DNA of 64,000 nt from Pomacea canaliculata (taxonomy: Eukaryota; Mollusca; Gastropoda; Architaenioglossa; Ampullariidae), in contig NC_037597.1 in NCBI RefSeq assembly GCF_003073045.1, positions 203,501 through 267,500 of the forward strand, given 5' to 3'. The translations under genes and the position numbers were made by a program. Of this stretch, positions 47,101-55,245 are shown piece by piece; the first letter of the stretch is position 1; the number at the start of each line of letters is the position of its first letter. Below the pieces are notes generated by a model, which saw only the letters and a program-made list of their open reading frames with translations, had not been told where the DNA came from and searched no databases.

Positions 47101-49979
47101 GATCACCACCAGCATACACTTATGCTACATCTTTCTCAATCATAGCAGGTCTTCATACATATGTTGCAAAACATTCAACACATTATTTTTGTAATCATTA
47201 GTAAAGGAAGGGTACAGCAAATGGAAAAGGTGGGAAGATAACGAGTGATATGCATAGACATGCGAGAGTATGTATCTGTGTGAATGGGAACAAGAATCTC
47301 ATAATGGCCATGTTTTCTGATGTAATGGCATCATTGGCAGGCTCCACTCATGTAAACTGTGAAAGTGGCTTTTGCCAGGAGTGATTTTTGTTGCTGCTTT
47401 GTTCATCTTTCTGGAGTAGTCTCCTCCTTGACCAAACTGGGGGAGCCTGACGGTTTCCTATGGTGTTAAGTCCTGACCAGACTAGGTGGAAGAATATTCA
47501 CTTTAAAAATCAGCTGAGGTGAGTCCAAGTTCACTTTTCTTTAGAGTCAGTGAATCTGTGAGCTTTTGTGAATCTTTAAGTTTGTGTGAGCTGCGTACAT
47601 GGAGTGTTACCCTCTTTGTACGACATAAATTGCTGAGTGTAAATTATTAATTGGGGAATATTGACTGGTAATCTTGTAAATTCAAAGTTGATTGTTCGGT
47701 TTTATGAATTCTACTTTTCTGTCTACGATTTTCCCTATTGTGCTGCTTTGTATGTTGGTGCATCAGATCTTGCAGGGCTTCAAGAGGGGTAGAAAAATGG
47801 TTGTCTGTTCTGTTTATGCTGGAGCTCTGAACCTAAAGGAGAGGGCTTATAACAAGAGACTACAATGATAGACTTTTGTCTTTGAGGTGGAAATTATCTT
47901 TTATTATTGTCTCTTAATGTGTATCTGTAAAATATGTCAATCACTTTGTTTGCCTAAAATGTTTGTAAATTTCTTAAATTCAGATCTTGTTGTTTTTAGC
48001 TCACCTGAAAGCCAGTGTAGAGTGTGCAGATGACAACTATTTGTACACTATGTGTCACTGCCACTGGCAAATAAGGCACAGTTGAAATAACAGACTTAAA
48101 GATGTAACTATACATGAAATACTTGTAGTTTGCAATGATACTGCTTTGTATGAAGCAACAGGTGTTAGTTACAGGTACTTACTGGGTTGTGTAGATCCAC
48201 CCATTTGCTGGTTTTTGACTCAACAAACTCATTGTTGATGAAGAGTTTTGTTTTGGGCTGTAACATACACTTATACAATAAGAAATAAATGACCGACTGC
48301 AAGGTACTCCTCATATAAAAAATAAAAATATGGCACTGTCCACACAAACACAGCTTAGTCAATAAACGAATTAGTTGATAAGCTGGGTGAGTATTAGAGT
48401 TTTACACCAAGCTAGCAACTAAGGCTATATCACAGTAAAGCAGCAAGCCCTGTAAACAGTGGTGACAATCGATCAGCTAGGAGCCACTCTCACTAATATT
48501 TCATGCATACTATTAGTGGGTTTGTCTGCTATCTTTAGATACTGTTGAAATGTCACTGTTACATCATTTATGAATTTTAATGCATTTTTTTAATGTTTAT
48601 ACAGCAAAGTACTATATATTATTTGGTGTTGCATGACCCAAGTTCTTGTACAGCGACTGGTAAGAGTTATTAATTTAGCATGGTCACAAAACAAGAATGC
48701 AGCCAAAATAGACATGTCTAGTCCCTGTCAGCCCTGTGGCTGGATTACTCCCCCTATCCACGCTTTCTGGAAGAAGGGTATCTGATTTGTGGGTGAAAAT
48801 AAAGGTGGTTTATTTGTAGTCAACTTGGTTAATTTAGTAAATCTTTGAGTTCACTGGCGCTGTGTATGTTGTTAATATGAGGACACCTGACAACTGTCCA
48901 GCAAACATGTAAACAAGGAAACAGGGTTGATGTCTAGGTTGTCTTTCACATAGGTACTAACTTGGGTCACTTTACATTCATGTATAATGTCCCTTAGATA
49001 TAAAAGTATGTAAATAAAGGCAAGTATAATGATAGGTTGTCATTCACACAGGTATTAACTGACATACTTTACATTCATGTATAATGTCCGTTAGATGTAC
49101 ACGTATGCCAGGTATCAACTTAGGTCACTTTACATCAGACCTGGGCAAGGGCTGGCCCGCCTCCTATCTCTGACCGGCCCGCCCGCCAGTATATATACTA
49201 TATATACAGTATTGTGCAAAACTGAGTTAACTATATTAGTCCGGCCCTCTAAAACCATCCCAATTTCTCATGCGGCCCCTTGGGAAAATTAATTGCCCAC
49301 CCCTGCTTTACATAATGTCTCTTAGATATAAAAGTATGTCAATAAAAGCAAGTATAATAGCAGATTCCCTTGTTCATTCAGATGTGTTGTTTCTTAAGAC
49401 CTCTTCAGCCATATTTACTGGTGTTCACATTTGTTATTGGATGTCATAGTTCAGAGAACTTTGGAATAAAGTACTTAATGCGCTTGTGAGATCTTTGTGC
49501 AGTTTTGAAAACTTACCACAGAGGTGCCATAGCCTCTCTTCAAAGCACAAATGAAAGCCTGAAAAAAAAAGCATGACACCTGTTTGTTCTAGTTTTTAGA
49601 CTACCGACGGGAAGGTCGTATAAAAAAAGAGCAACTGGAATGCCACTGAAGCCTCATCATGTAACTTTCCATATAAATTAAATCTCTAACCAATATCTTC
49701 CATATTAATTAATCATATTACATCATATTTCATCTGTTCTGCGTTCCTATGGCAGCAGCACATACTGTGTTGTTGGAGGCAAAGCTAGGTAATAGCAATG
49801 ACGCTGAAAGTTGACTTTAGCTGGGGTTGTGCATTTAGAAAGTACTGGGTCAGTGGGTGAGACCATTACTCACACAAACGTCATGGTGTTTACTAAACAA
49901 CGACAAGCCTACTGTCTTTAAGAACTGTGCTTTTTGACCCTACTTGTCTCAGTGCCCACGTATGTGTTGTGGTAAGCAT
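38027..49979 (-). CDS. ALDH6A1: ALDH6A1: mitochondrial methylmalonate-semialdehyde dehydrogenase (CoA-acylating), 15 coding exons
   Basis: Exons in gene order: 49944-49979, 49517-49558, 48183-48257, 46888-47049, 46047-46125, 43793-43947, 43536-43683, 43076-43140, 42361-42417, 42009-42068, 39512-39641, 39226-39407, 38797-38976, 38349-38447, 38027-38131. They sum to 1,575 nt, all phases agree, and there is no internal stop: 524 aa against about 535 in human. Seen: [10 protein letters not shown] with the conserved Asn (about residue 175), AISFVGS for NAD binding, NMGAKNHGV, the catalytic Cys in [11 protein letters not shown] (about residue 306), EEIFGPVL, and the C-terminal [18 protein letters not shown]. 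Known of the family: it converts methylmalonate semialdehyde to propionyl-CoA, and malonate semialdehyde to acetyl-CoA, using NAD+ and CoA, in valine and pyrimidine breakdown in the mitochondrial matrix. It is divergent from LIN52 across a 309-bp promoter. Only exon 1 is uncertain. Confidence 0.96.
38349..38447 (-). CDS. ALDH6A1: ALDH6A1 exon 14
   Basis: 33 codons beginning [20 protein letters not shown], almost identical to the vertebrate enzyme. Phase 0 on both sides. Confidence 0.97.
38797..38976 (-). CDS. ALDH6A1: ALDH6A1 exon 13
   Basis: 60 codons beginning [20 protein letters not shown] and ending TMVCDVGQ before GTATGA. EEIFGPV is the near-universal aldehyde dehydrogenase motif. Confidence 0.96.
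39226..39407 (-). CDS. ALDH6A1: ALDH6A1 exon 12
   Basis: Reads [19 protein letters not shown] and on to [17 protein letters not shown]. Phase 1 in, phase 0 out (ACC|GTGAGT). Confidence 0.96.
39512..39641 (-). CDS. ALDH6A1: ALDH6A1 exon 11 (catalytic cysteine)
   Basis: Reads [20 protein letters not shown] and on to [13 protein letters not shown]. The Cys in QRCMALS is the nucleophile. Ends phase 1 before GTGTGT. Confidence 0.96.
40945..41135 (+). repeat. Degenerate tandem repeat in ALDH6A1 intron 10
   Basis: Five or so copies of a 30-36 bp unit built on ATGCAAGTGTGTTACTA and GCTGAA. A further unit lies at 41885-41930. Confidence 0.7.
41136..41830. other. Possible repeat-derived insert in ALDH6A1 intron 10
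   Basis: A GC-richer block (around GGGACTAGGCTATCCTCAGT to TGACTGCCAGTTTTATC) between two parts of the tandem repeat above, which suggests an inserted element. No protein match recognised. Confidence 0.3.
42009..42068 (-). CDS. ALDH6A1: ALDH6A1 exon 10
   Basis: 20 codons beginning [23 protein letters not shown] replaces the GGK motif of other aldehyde dehydrogenases and marks this subfamily. Confidence 0.95.
42361..42417 (-). CDS. ALDH6A1: ALDH6A1 exon 9
   Basis: 19 codons, [19 protein letters not shown] (human GEYIFERGSRHGKRVQANM). Phase 0 on both sides, donor GTATGT. Confidence 0.95.
43076..43140 (-). CDS. ALDH6A1: ALDH6A1 exon 8 (NAD-binding turn)
   Basis: Reads [20 protein letters not shown], including the FVGS turn at the dinucleotide site. 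Phase 1 in, phase 0 out (GTAAGT). Confidence 0.95.
43536..43683 (-). CDS. ALDH6A1: ALDH6A1 exon 7
   Basis: Begins [20 protein letters not shown] and ends NVIQGRHE plus one base before GTGTGT. KPSER is the cofactor-binding Lys/Ser region of the family. Confidence 0.96.
43793..43947 (-). CDS. ALDH6A1: ALDH6A1 exon 6 (conserved Asn)
   Basis: Reads [16 protein letters not shown] and on to [14 protein letters not shown]. The Asn of PFNFP helps hold the thioester intermediate in aldehyde dehydrogenases. Donor GTATGC, phase 0. Confidence 0.96.
44150..44475 (+). mobile_element. LINE-like 3' end with TTTGA tail
   Basis: Ends GACAGACAATAAGTTTTATT followed by TGATTTGAT, the kind of short-repeat tail left by Rex1/L2-like retroposition. 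The body was not matched to a protein. Confidence 0.4.
44684..44865 (+). mobile_element. hAT MITE, family B, copy 2
   Basis: Same termini as the copy at 20616. Perfect 8-bp duplication CCATACAG (44676-44683 and 44866-44873). Confidence 0.93.
44920..45310 (-). mobile_element. RTE-like LINE C-terminal remnant (antisense in ALDH6A1 intron 5, same strand as the gene)
   Basis: On the - strand it reads [19 protein letters not shown], then [13 protein letters not shown], then [18 protein letters not shown]. These match the ETWTL, KRRKLxxFGHV and LQGTVEGxRxRGRPRKSW landmarks of this LINE group. Confidence 0.75.
46047..46125 (-). CDS. ALDH6A1: ALDH6A1 exon 5
   Basis: Reads [20 protein letters not shown] then DVLRGL, the ITxEQGKTxxDAEGDV signature. 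Ends phase 1 before GTGAGT. Confidence 0.95.
46888..47049 (-). CDS. ALDH6A1: ALDH6A1 exon 4
   Basis: 54 codons beginning [17 protein letters not shown] and ending FQQLIKDNM before GTATTC. Clear match to the N-terminal helical part of the family. Confidence 0.95.
48183..48257 (-). CDS. ALDH6A1: ALDH6A1 exon 3
   Basis: 25 codons reading [19 protein letters not shown] and on to DLHNP. Matches the start of the mature enzyme (human VKLFIGGKFVESKSDKW). Phase 0 on both sides. Confidence 0.93.
48945..49360 (+). repeat. Diverged direct repeats in ALDH6A1 intron 2
   Basis: Repeated phrases TTTACATTCATGTATAATGT, CCCTTAGATATAAAAGTATG and AAGCAAGTATAAT occur three to four times with a period of about 75-80 bp. 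The last unit is split by the hAT at 49136-49305. Confidence 0.65.
49136..49305 (-). mobile_element. hAT MITE, family C, copy 3
   Basis: Begins CAGACCTGGGCAAGG and ends AATTAATTGCCCACCCCTG, inverse to copies 1 and 2. Perfect 8-bp duplication CTTTACAT (49128-49135 and 49306-49313). Confidence 0.94.
49517..49558 (-). CDS. ALDH6A1: ALDH6A1 exon 2 (targeting peptide)
   Basis: 14 codons, [14 protein letters not shown], between a T-rich tract ending CAG and GTAAGT. Basic and without acidic residues, with an R-G-Y-like presequence cleavage region. Confidence 0.72.
49944..49979 (-). CDS. ALDH6A1: ALDH6A1 exon 1 (candidate start, presequence)
   Basis: ATG in the context GCCATG gives [12 protein letters not shown] and then a GTAGGG donor in phase 0, which exon 2 requires. 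It has no acidic residue, as expected of a mitochondrial presequence. No homologous match is possible for so short a leader. Confidence 0.5.
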
Positions 49980-50253
49980 GGCGAGGACGACTACAGCGCT
50001 GTGGTGGTGTCAGGGCGCTGATGGCTGCAGCACACGTCGTGGTCTCTGTGGGCCTTGTCCCAACAGCCATGACCTTTCACCTTTCACATCTCAAACTTTT
50101 ACTTCCGTCATATTTTTATGGCCCATAATGAAGAGATGAAAGACTAAAAAAATAATTGTCGTCTTGTGTTTAATGCAAAGCCCTCGGCTCCACCCCACTA
50201 GGCCCTCTCACCCCTGCCCTCTCACCCCCGCTATGCCCTCTCACCCCGCTACA

Positions 50254-50261
50254 TGACGTCA
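50254..50261. promoter_or_regulatory. CRE/ATF palindrome TGACGTCA
   Basis: A perfect 8-bp cAMP-response element, 28 bp before the LIN52 ATG and inside the shared promoter. CREB/ATF factors bind this sequence in metazoan promoters. Binding here is inferred. Confidence 0.55.
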
Positions 50262-50269
50262 CCAACCGG

Positions 50270-50277
50270 GCGCCAAA
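50270..50277 (-). promoter_or_regulatory. E2F-type site TTTGGCGC
   Basis: GCGCCAAA on the + strand is a perfect TTTSGCGC E2F consensus on the - strand, 12 bp before the LIN52 ATG. E2F sites recruit E2F/DP and the DREAM complex, of which LIN52 is a subunit. Confidence 0.5.
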
Positions 50278-50288
50278 TCAAAATCAAG

Positions 50289-50325
50289 ATGGCTGCGAAC
50301 TGCGGCAGTGGCAGTGCTGGTGGTG
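50289..50325 (+). CDS. LIN52: LIN52 exon 1
   Basis: Reads MAANCGSGSAGG plus one base before GTAAGC. The phase (1) is exactly what exon 2 needs. The N-terminus of LIN52 is not conserved, so this rests on frame, context and promoter position. Confidence 0.8.
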
Positions 50326-53300
50326 GTAAGCGTCCACAGCTGACAGAGCTGTGTGTATGAGCTGTGTGTGTGAGAGAGTAGATGTGGCTGACGACATGAC
50401 GGAGGACGAGTGACAGGAGACATCGTCTGTCATGTCTTGAAAGACTGATTGCCGACACTAAACACGACGACCCCCTTGTCACTGGCTGCTGACGGTTAGG
50501 ACTCGTCGACTAGTCTGTGATGGTTCGTGTTTACACTGGACTCGGTGTCAGCGACGACTGTGTTTGATGATCAGTAAATAAACAGTTATTGACGGTAGCT
50601 GCTGCTGACTGTGACAGCAGCCATTGTGTTGTCAGACTCTCAGCCTGTTCTCTCTCTCCTGACACAGTGAACTGTGAGCCTTGTGTTTGTAGCGCCAGTC
50701 GTGTCGTTTGTGGCACACAGTGAATTAGAAAAGTGTTGTATTTTCTCTTGTGGCCACTAACTGCCTCTTTCTCAGTAAATGAGAATATTTGAAACCCTGT
50801 TCTGTTATGGTTTATAGCATACCCGATAATACTAAACCCTGTTCTGTTGTTATGGTTTATAGCATACCCGATAATAATACACCCTGTTCTGTTGTTATGG
50901 TTTATAGCATACCCGATAATACTACACCCTGTTCTGTTGTTATGGTTTATAGCATACCTGATACATACTACACCCTGTTCTGTTGTTATGGTTTATAGCA
51001 TACCTGATACATACTACACCCTGTTCTGTTGTTATGGTTTATAGCATACCCGATAATACTAAACCCTGTTCTGTTGTTATGGTTTATATCATACCCGATA
51101 CATACTACACCCTGTTCTGTTGTTATGGTTTATAGCATAACCGATACATACTAAACCCTGTTCTGTTGTATCCTTGGGCTTTTGCAGCTTACCAGTCTAC
51201 AGACTGTGATCGCTTATTGAGCCTAGAAAAGCTAAGGGCATCACCAGAACTATGGCCAGAACAGAGTAAGCTTTTTCTGCCTGCTTGAATAGTTATTCGA
51301 ATCCTAGTGGATCTTAATTTGTGAACATCCTTTGTTGAGCACCTCATGTACCGAGCACTGGGTCAACTTTTGTTTGGAACATTCTCCTCGAACCAGAAAA
51401 TGGGGTTAGAATTAGGGTTTGGGTTAAGGTTATGTTTAACATTGATTTCACCTCCTTTGCTAATTCTCGCTCCCCTTCTGGGTTGATCATGTTGCCGGAA
51501 CCTCCCCAAACACTTGTCCACGAACTGTGCAGTCATGAACTTTTTTGTTGTACAGTTGAACTTGTGGTTGGTTTGCCATTAAAGCAAGGCATATTTAACT
51601 TCCTTAGCTCGAATCGGCCTAACCAAAAACTTCCATAACTCGAATAATTTTAAGCCAGTCAGCATGTTGAAACCATTTAAAAATACATCGGAGAGTGTAA
51701 AATCAAGTACTCCTTCTGATTCTGAAGGAAGCAAGAACCATGATGAATGACGTTTGCTCATTGATTGAGTTTTGTGAAGATGTACCCATGAACATTTTTG
51801 ACTTACTCTCTGTCATCGACAAGTTTATTTTAAAAATAAATGAAGATAAATTATTGTCAGATGTCCTTAACAGACTTTTTGCTGGGAGCAATAATGTGTA
51901 AGCACATGCATAAGTAAAGATAAGTCCACAGTGAAAAAAATGTTCTTTTTTTAATGAACTTCCTTAACTCGAACCTTCCTCAACTCGATTCTTTTTTTTT
52001 TATCAGTCCCTTGAAGCTTCGACACAGAAGTTTGACTGTATTTTAAAAAGTTGTTTATTTGCTTACACTTTTTTTTCACTGTATAGTGTTGTCTTTGCCA
52101 CACCATCCCCTAATTGAAAACTAATTTTTATTTACTGGACAATGATTTAACATGCAGTATTTGAGTCAAAGTTCAGCTTAAATTTTCTAAATTAAAAAAA
52201 GAAAATTCCAATTTCTCAGCTGATGCCATTCCGAGAGCATGCAATTGTTTTTATTGTATCAATTGGCTTACATTATGAACTTATTCTGAGAGCATGCAGT
52301 CTTTTACATTGACACTATTTCCTCTGTTCTGTAAGCACTAGAGTAGAAGTATGAATTCATGACGCTGTAGTGGATGTGTGGACTTAGTTCTGGCCAGTAC
52401 ATATTTGTTACTAGCTGAAAAGCAATGCAATCAATTTATTGAACAAATAATGAGCATCATCATTGTTTCACATGTTGCAGTACCAGGTGTGGCAGATTTT
52501 GCAACAAACAGAACTGTATGTAAATTTCACTCAAATAGTCTCACTGTCTAAAACTTGAAACAGTGTTTCTTGTTTATCAAATCAGACAATTTCTACTCAT
52601 CTAATCACTGTGTATTTGTGACCTAGTTGTATACTTTTGACTATCCACTGTAGTAGACTGTGCAAGTAAGTTGTCTTCTTCTGACAGTCTAGTATAGTGC
52701 ACTGTGCAAGAACATTGTCTACTTGTGACAGAACACTTGAGTACACTGTGCAAGAACATTGTGGATCATCCTTTTAGTTTATAACCAGTGGTGGTGGTGC
52801 GATGTTGGTGAAGCATAACTGCCTCCACGCACTTAATCTGCCATAGGACTTGCACCAGCAAATGTCACAACCATTATTCTTGACAGTTTGACCTGTTCTA
52901 CCCATGTCTGCGTCTCTCTTAACAAACTAGTTTTTGATGTCTGTCGTCTCGTCAGAGTTCTGCCCTTACATCTCCCTGACCTCTAACCTTCTGAATGCCC
53001 CCCTACATCTTGTCACTTATTATTCAAGTCACTGTAATTAATCTGAAGATAGAATGCAAATAATTCCAGAGAAAATTGGATGGCAAAATGTTTGAAATTT
53101 GTGTTTCTTTTTCTTACCATGGAGTCTGCATCAAACAGCAACTCACCACCTAAATGGATGGCAGACCTTGAAAAAGATGACATTAACCTTTTGCAAGGTA
53201 AGCTTAGTGACAACAGAAAAAGATGTTCATATATTGCTGGTCTTCATATATGTATTCATTGTTTCAAGATCATAACATTGTGGAAACACTTTCACATTCA

Positions 53301-54584
53301 AGAGAATGCCAGGGTGTCATATTTAGATATTCAAAGGAAAGTATATTTAATAACTTTTTTTCAAAAAAAGTTCTGTTACTTGTTTTAGATTGGAAATCCT
53401 GCTATAGGGGCGGGGCAATATGGGCAGCTGTGAAATAATACCCATTACTGGACTTTCAATGAAAATAGCTCACTATATAGAAGGAGCAGACCATAAGCAT
53501 GCCTTAAAAACCAACCTGAAGGGTTTGTTTTTGCAGATATCGGTAGACATGGGTGATATAAACCTAACCTGTAAATTTCAGCCTTCAAAGCCCATCTGTT
53601 AACAATACATTTACACATAAAAATAAGCATGTTGCTGACGCTAAGCACAAGCATACATATACACATACACATACAAAGGCACAAGACCACCCAGAATATA
53701 AGAAATTCTGTGGAGAAATTATGAGAATGTCTTTGCTGCAGAGTTTGGGAGCCTTACAGCATCTCAGCTGATGGAGAAAGTGCGTGGACTACAGAACTTG
53801 GCATATCAGCTAGGTCTAGAGGAATGTGAGTCCTGCTGCTCAGGCAGATAGTCCTTGTTGCTCAGTTAATAAAACAAAATTAATACCCTTTCCTTGCAAC
53901 ATTCAGTTTAAATTTCAAACTCTAATTAATTTGCTGTGGCATGCAGTGGAGGGGAGCTAACCTTAATATGCTGGAATACTGTACCAGGGATGCCCAACCT
54001 ACGGCCTGCGGGCCATATCTGGCCCGCGACGCGGTGCCGTCCGGCCCACGAAACTTCTGCCCACAGTGCAAGAAATCGGCATGTTAGTAATAAAAAAAGA
54101 CCTAAAAAAGGGAAGAAGAAGTATTTATCCCTAGGTAGGGGCGTCTCTCAATCTTTTTTTCGATGGACGAACATTTCGATTCAGTGCTCCGACTTGGTGT
54201 CTCTACGATGCAGCCGGACATTCAGAAGTTGGTTTTGGGTAAACAACTTCAAATATCCCACTAATTACTACATAATTAATGGTAAGTACAACTTGTTTCT
54301 AATAAAAATGGTATCTGCTCTATTTTTTTTTTCTTTATTTGTATTTTTGCGGTAAAGCGGCCCGTGACGCGCATGTCGGAAACGTGTATGGCCTGCAGGC
54401 CGAAAAAGGTTGGGCATCACTGCTGTACACTAATGAAATTAGATTCAGTAGATTGTGAAAATATTGTCCGTAGGTGACCAGGTGTTTGAAGACTGAGAAT
54501 AATATGCTTTCATTATTTTCAGCTCATGAGATGACAAGAGGAAAGTTTCTCAACATCCTTTCACGGCCAAAGGGAAGAATATGA
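50289..54584 (+). CDS. LIN52: LIN52: DREAM/MuvB core subunit (6 coding exons)
   Basis: Exons: 50289-50325, 51188-51265, 52481-52515, 53125-53197, 53742-53825, 54523-54584 (TGA). They sum to 369 nt, giving 122 aa against 116 in human, with all phases matching. Seen: LSLEKLRASPELWPEQ (about residues 23-38), SPPKWMADLEKDDINLL (about 57-73), and KVRGLQNLAYQLGLEES then EMTRGKFLNIL (about 87-115), nearly identical to human LIN52. Known: LIN52 is part of MuvB. DYRK1A phosphorylation of the Ser in RASPDLWPEQ, together with the LSFEKL motif, lets p107/p130 join to form the repressive DREAM complex; MuvB also partners B-Myb for G2/M genes. Both elements are kept here. The start ATG has A at -3 and G at +4. 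Intron 1 holds a minisatellite and intron 2 a pogo MITE. Confidence 0.96.
50792..51170 (+). repeat. 44-48 bp minisatellite in LIN52 intron 1
   Basis: About 8 copies of a unit of the form AAACCCTGTTCTGTTGTTAT, GGTTTATAGCATACCCGATA, ATACT. It ends 17 bp before exon 2, so the last copy lies in the region expected to hold the branch point. Confidence 0.95.
51188..51265 (+). CDS. LIN52: LIN52 exon 2 (pocket-protein binding and phospho-site)
   Basis: Reads YQSTDCDRLLSLEKLRASPE and on to LWPEQ. Contains the LSxEKL motif and the DYRK1A-type Ser. Ends phase 1 before GTAAGC. Confidence 0.95.
51553..52038. mobile_element. pogo/Tigger-like MITE, family 3, in LIN52 intron 2
   Basis: Ends CAGTTGAACTTG and AAGTTTGACTG, flanked by TA on both sides. 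Sub-terminal CTTCCTTAACTCGAA and CTTCCTTAGCTCGAA are in direct orientation. A short + strand ORF (IEFCEDVPMNIFDLLSVID) may be a transposase remnant. Confidence 0.72.
52481..52515 (+). CDS. LIN52: LIN52 exon 3 (35-nt micro-exon)
   Basis: Between GTTGCAG and GTATGT. With the split codon it reads IPGVADFATNRT, matching human LPGVAEFAASFK. Without it, exons 2 and 4 do not join in frame. Confidence 0.92.
53125..53197 (+). CDS. LIN52: LIN52 exon 4
   Basis: Reads SASNSNSPPKWMADLEKDDI and on to NLLQ. Acceptor is the AG of ATGGAG, phase 0; donor GTAAGC, phase 1. Confidence 0.94.
53742..53825 (+). CDS. LIN52: LIN52 exon 5
   Basis: Reads FGSLTASQLMEKVRGLQNLA and on to YQLGLEE. The MEKVRGLQNLAYQLGL stretch is identical to human. 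Ends phase 1 before GTGAGT. Confidence 0.97.
53985..54422 (+). mobile_element. hAT non-autonomous element, family A, copy 2
   Basis: Termini CAGGGATGCCCAACC and GGTTGGGCATCACTG, in LIN52 intron 5. The interior reads LSIFFSMDEHFDSVLRLGVS, a hAT transposase C-terminus. CTGTAC abuts both ends, a 6-bp match within what would normally be an 8-bp duplication. Confidence 0.85.
54523..54584 (+). CDS. LIN52: LIN52 exon 6 and stop
   Basis: Reads HEMTRGKFLNILSRPKGRI and ends at TGA 54582-54584, after the acceptor TTTTCAG. Confidence 0.96.
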
Positions 54585-54920
54585 AAGAGTAAACTATTTT
54601 ATCAAAAGCGTTATGTATTACTGCTCCATTTGAACAAACTGTGGAAGCTTGCAACCCATTCTAGCAGAATAATGAACTTGTCCTAATTTTAAATAGAAAA
54701 ATCTGTCATGGGTGCACACATTTTAAGAGTTTGCTGCTTTTTCTACATCCTTGTTCACATTTTCATTCCCATAAAAACGATGTTTTTCAGTAATAAGCAA
54801 TGTACTTTGAGTCTCTACTACTGCAAGAACATGAAAATGCCTAGTTCAAGACTTCTTGAGGAATCAGTGAGTTGCTAAATATGTAATCCTTTTCCTGGCC
54901 GTCTGATACATGCAATTGTA

Positions 54921-55174
54921 CAGCGATCCCTTACCTATAGTGGGGCTCCAGAGATCTCTGTGATAGGTCAAAATCTGCGAAGTGGCAATGTTGTATTTAT
55001 ATTTTAATGCTTTATAAACCCTTCCCACACTCATAAACCTTTCCCCCACTCATATTCTTTCTCACATCCTTATAAACACTTCATTCTATTATCTTAAACC
55101 CATGTAATTTTAACATGTAAAATTCTATAAAATTCCGTGATTCAGTGAAACCGCGATATAGCGAGGGATTACTG
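54921..55174. mobile_element. Tigger-like MITE, family 4
   Basis: Ends CAGCGATCCCTTACCTATAG and CGCGATATAGCGAGGGATTACTG (split: GCGAGGGATTACTG). The left flank is TA, the right flank is CA (decayed). It lies 336 bp after the LIN52 stop. Confidence 0.68.
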
Positions 55175-55245
55175 CACTCAATTTGTGCTGGCAGTAAGGG
55201 GAAGTAATGAATGAAAAATTGTTACATGTTAAAACAGCATAGTGT

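Larger units (their letters stand above)
49980..50288. promoter_or_regulatory. Bidirectional promoter between ALDH6A1 and LIN52
   Basis: The 309 bp between the two start codons must hold both 5' UTRs and both core promoters. No TATA box stands out. A short direct repeat, GCCCTCTCACCCC, occurs about three times at 50200-50248. A CRE palindrome (50254-50261) and an E2F-type site (50270-50277) lie next to the LIN52 start. Most CpGs of this neighbourhood are in the 49980-50290 stretch, as in broad housekeeping promoters. Confidence 0.75.

Noticed and set aside
49930..50070. Alternative - strand start near 50070 (MAVGTRPTETTT...) for ALDH6A1
   Set aside because: Contains an acidic residue early and needs a poor donor. 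The ATG at 49979 has better context and a GTAGGG donor in the right phase.
50249..50482. 77-aa - strand frame overlapping LIN52 exon 1 as a possible ALDH6A1 first exon
   Set aside because: Antisense of the LIN52 start and promoter. It does not join exon 2 with a sensible donor and would overlap the LIN52 coding start.
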